Assembly (NCBI RefSeq): GCF_946222605.1
Contig: NZ_CAMIIE010000112.1
Location: 1-5,981 of the forward strand
DNA length: 5,981 bases
Direction of reading: 5' to 3'
Origin: an uncultured Acidocella sp.
GTDB taxonomy: Bacteria > Pseudomonadota > Alphaproteobacteria > Acetobacterales > Acetobacteraceae
Program-made: the position numbers and the translations under genes
The notes under the pieces: model-generated
The model's input: only the letters and a program-made list of their open reading frames with translations
Database searches by the model: none
Told to the model about the DNA's origin: nothing
Part shown: positions 5,966 through 5,981 of the stretch, piece after piece
Layout of the letters: every line of letters starts with the position of its first letter
How positions within the stretch are numbered: the first letter of the stretch is position 1

Positions 5966-5981
5966 CTCGTTCGGGGCCCAA

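Overview
The window is GC-rich bacterial DNA in which every supported gene lies on the minus strand. Gene content (PgsA, the MobB/MoaD/MoaE molybdenum-cofactor genes, APRT, RadA, CvpA), a Tat-like leader on a Bug/TctC-like protein, and a palindromic element resembling alphaproteobacterial intergenic repeats suggest an alphaproteobacterium. Acetobacteraceae/Rhodospirillales is my best guess, from memory of gene order rather than from any search.

Layout in the direction of transcription, from high to low coordinates: a 5' non-coding stretch with a long hairpin repeat (about 5884-5981); pgsA (phosphatidylglycerophosphate synthase); mobB (GTP-binding protein of the guanine-dinucleotide step of molybdenum cofactor synthesis); a small proline/glycine-rich lipoprotein of unknown function; moaD and moaE (the two subunits of molybdopterin synthase); apt (adenine phosphoribosyltransferase); a 57-nt gap; a periplasmic Bug/TctC-like solute-binding protein; radA (recombination/repair ATPase); and cvpA (inner-membrane protein), whose stop is 5 nt from the window edge. 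All nine genes look intact.

Gaps are 6, 13, 4, 4, 10, 57 and 4 nt, and radA/cvpA overlap by 4 nt (ATGA). This suggests one or two polycistronic units, the only possible break being the 57-nt gap upstream of the solute-binding protein gene. Three genes (mobB, the lipoprotein, radA) appear to start with TTG just downstream of the preceding stop, consistent with translational coupling.

Functionally, MoaD and MoaE act together to put the dithiolene sulfurs into molybdopterin, and MobB acts later in the same pathway. The other genes are housekeeping functions (phospholipid synthesis, purine salvage, DNA repair) with no obvious common pathway. I see no undescribed multi-gene system. The most open items are the unknown lipoprotein between mobB and moaD, the divergent solute-binding protein next to radA, and the hairpin repeat in front of pgsA. 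No RNA gene, CRISPR array, insertion sequence or clear terminator was recognised.
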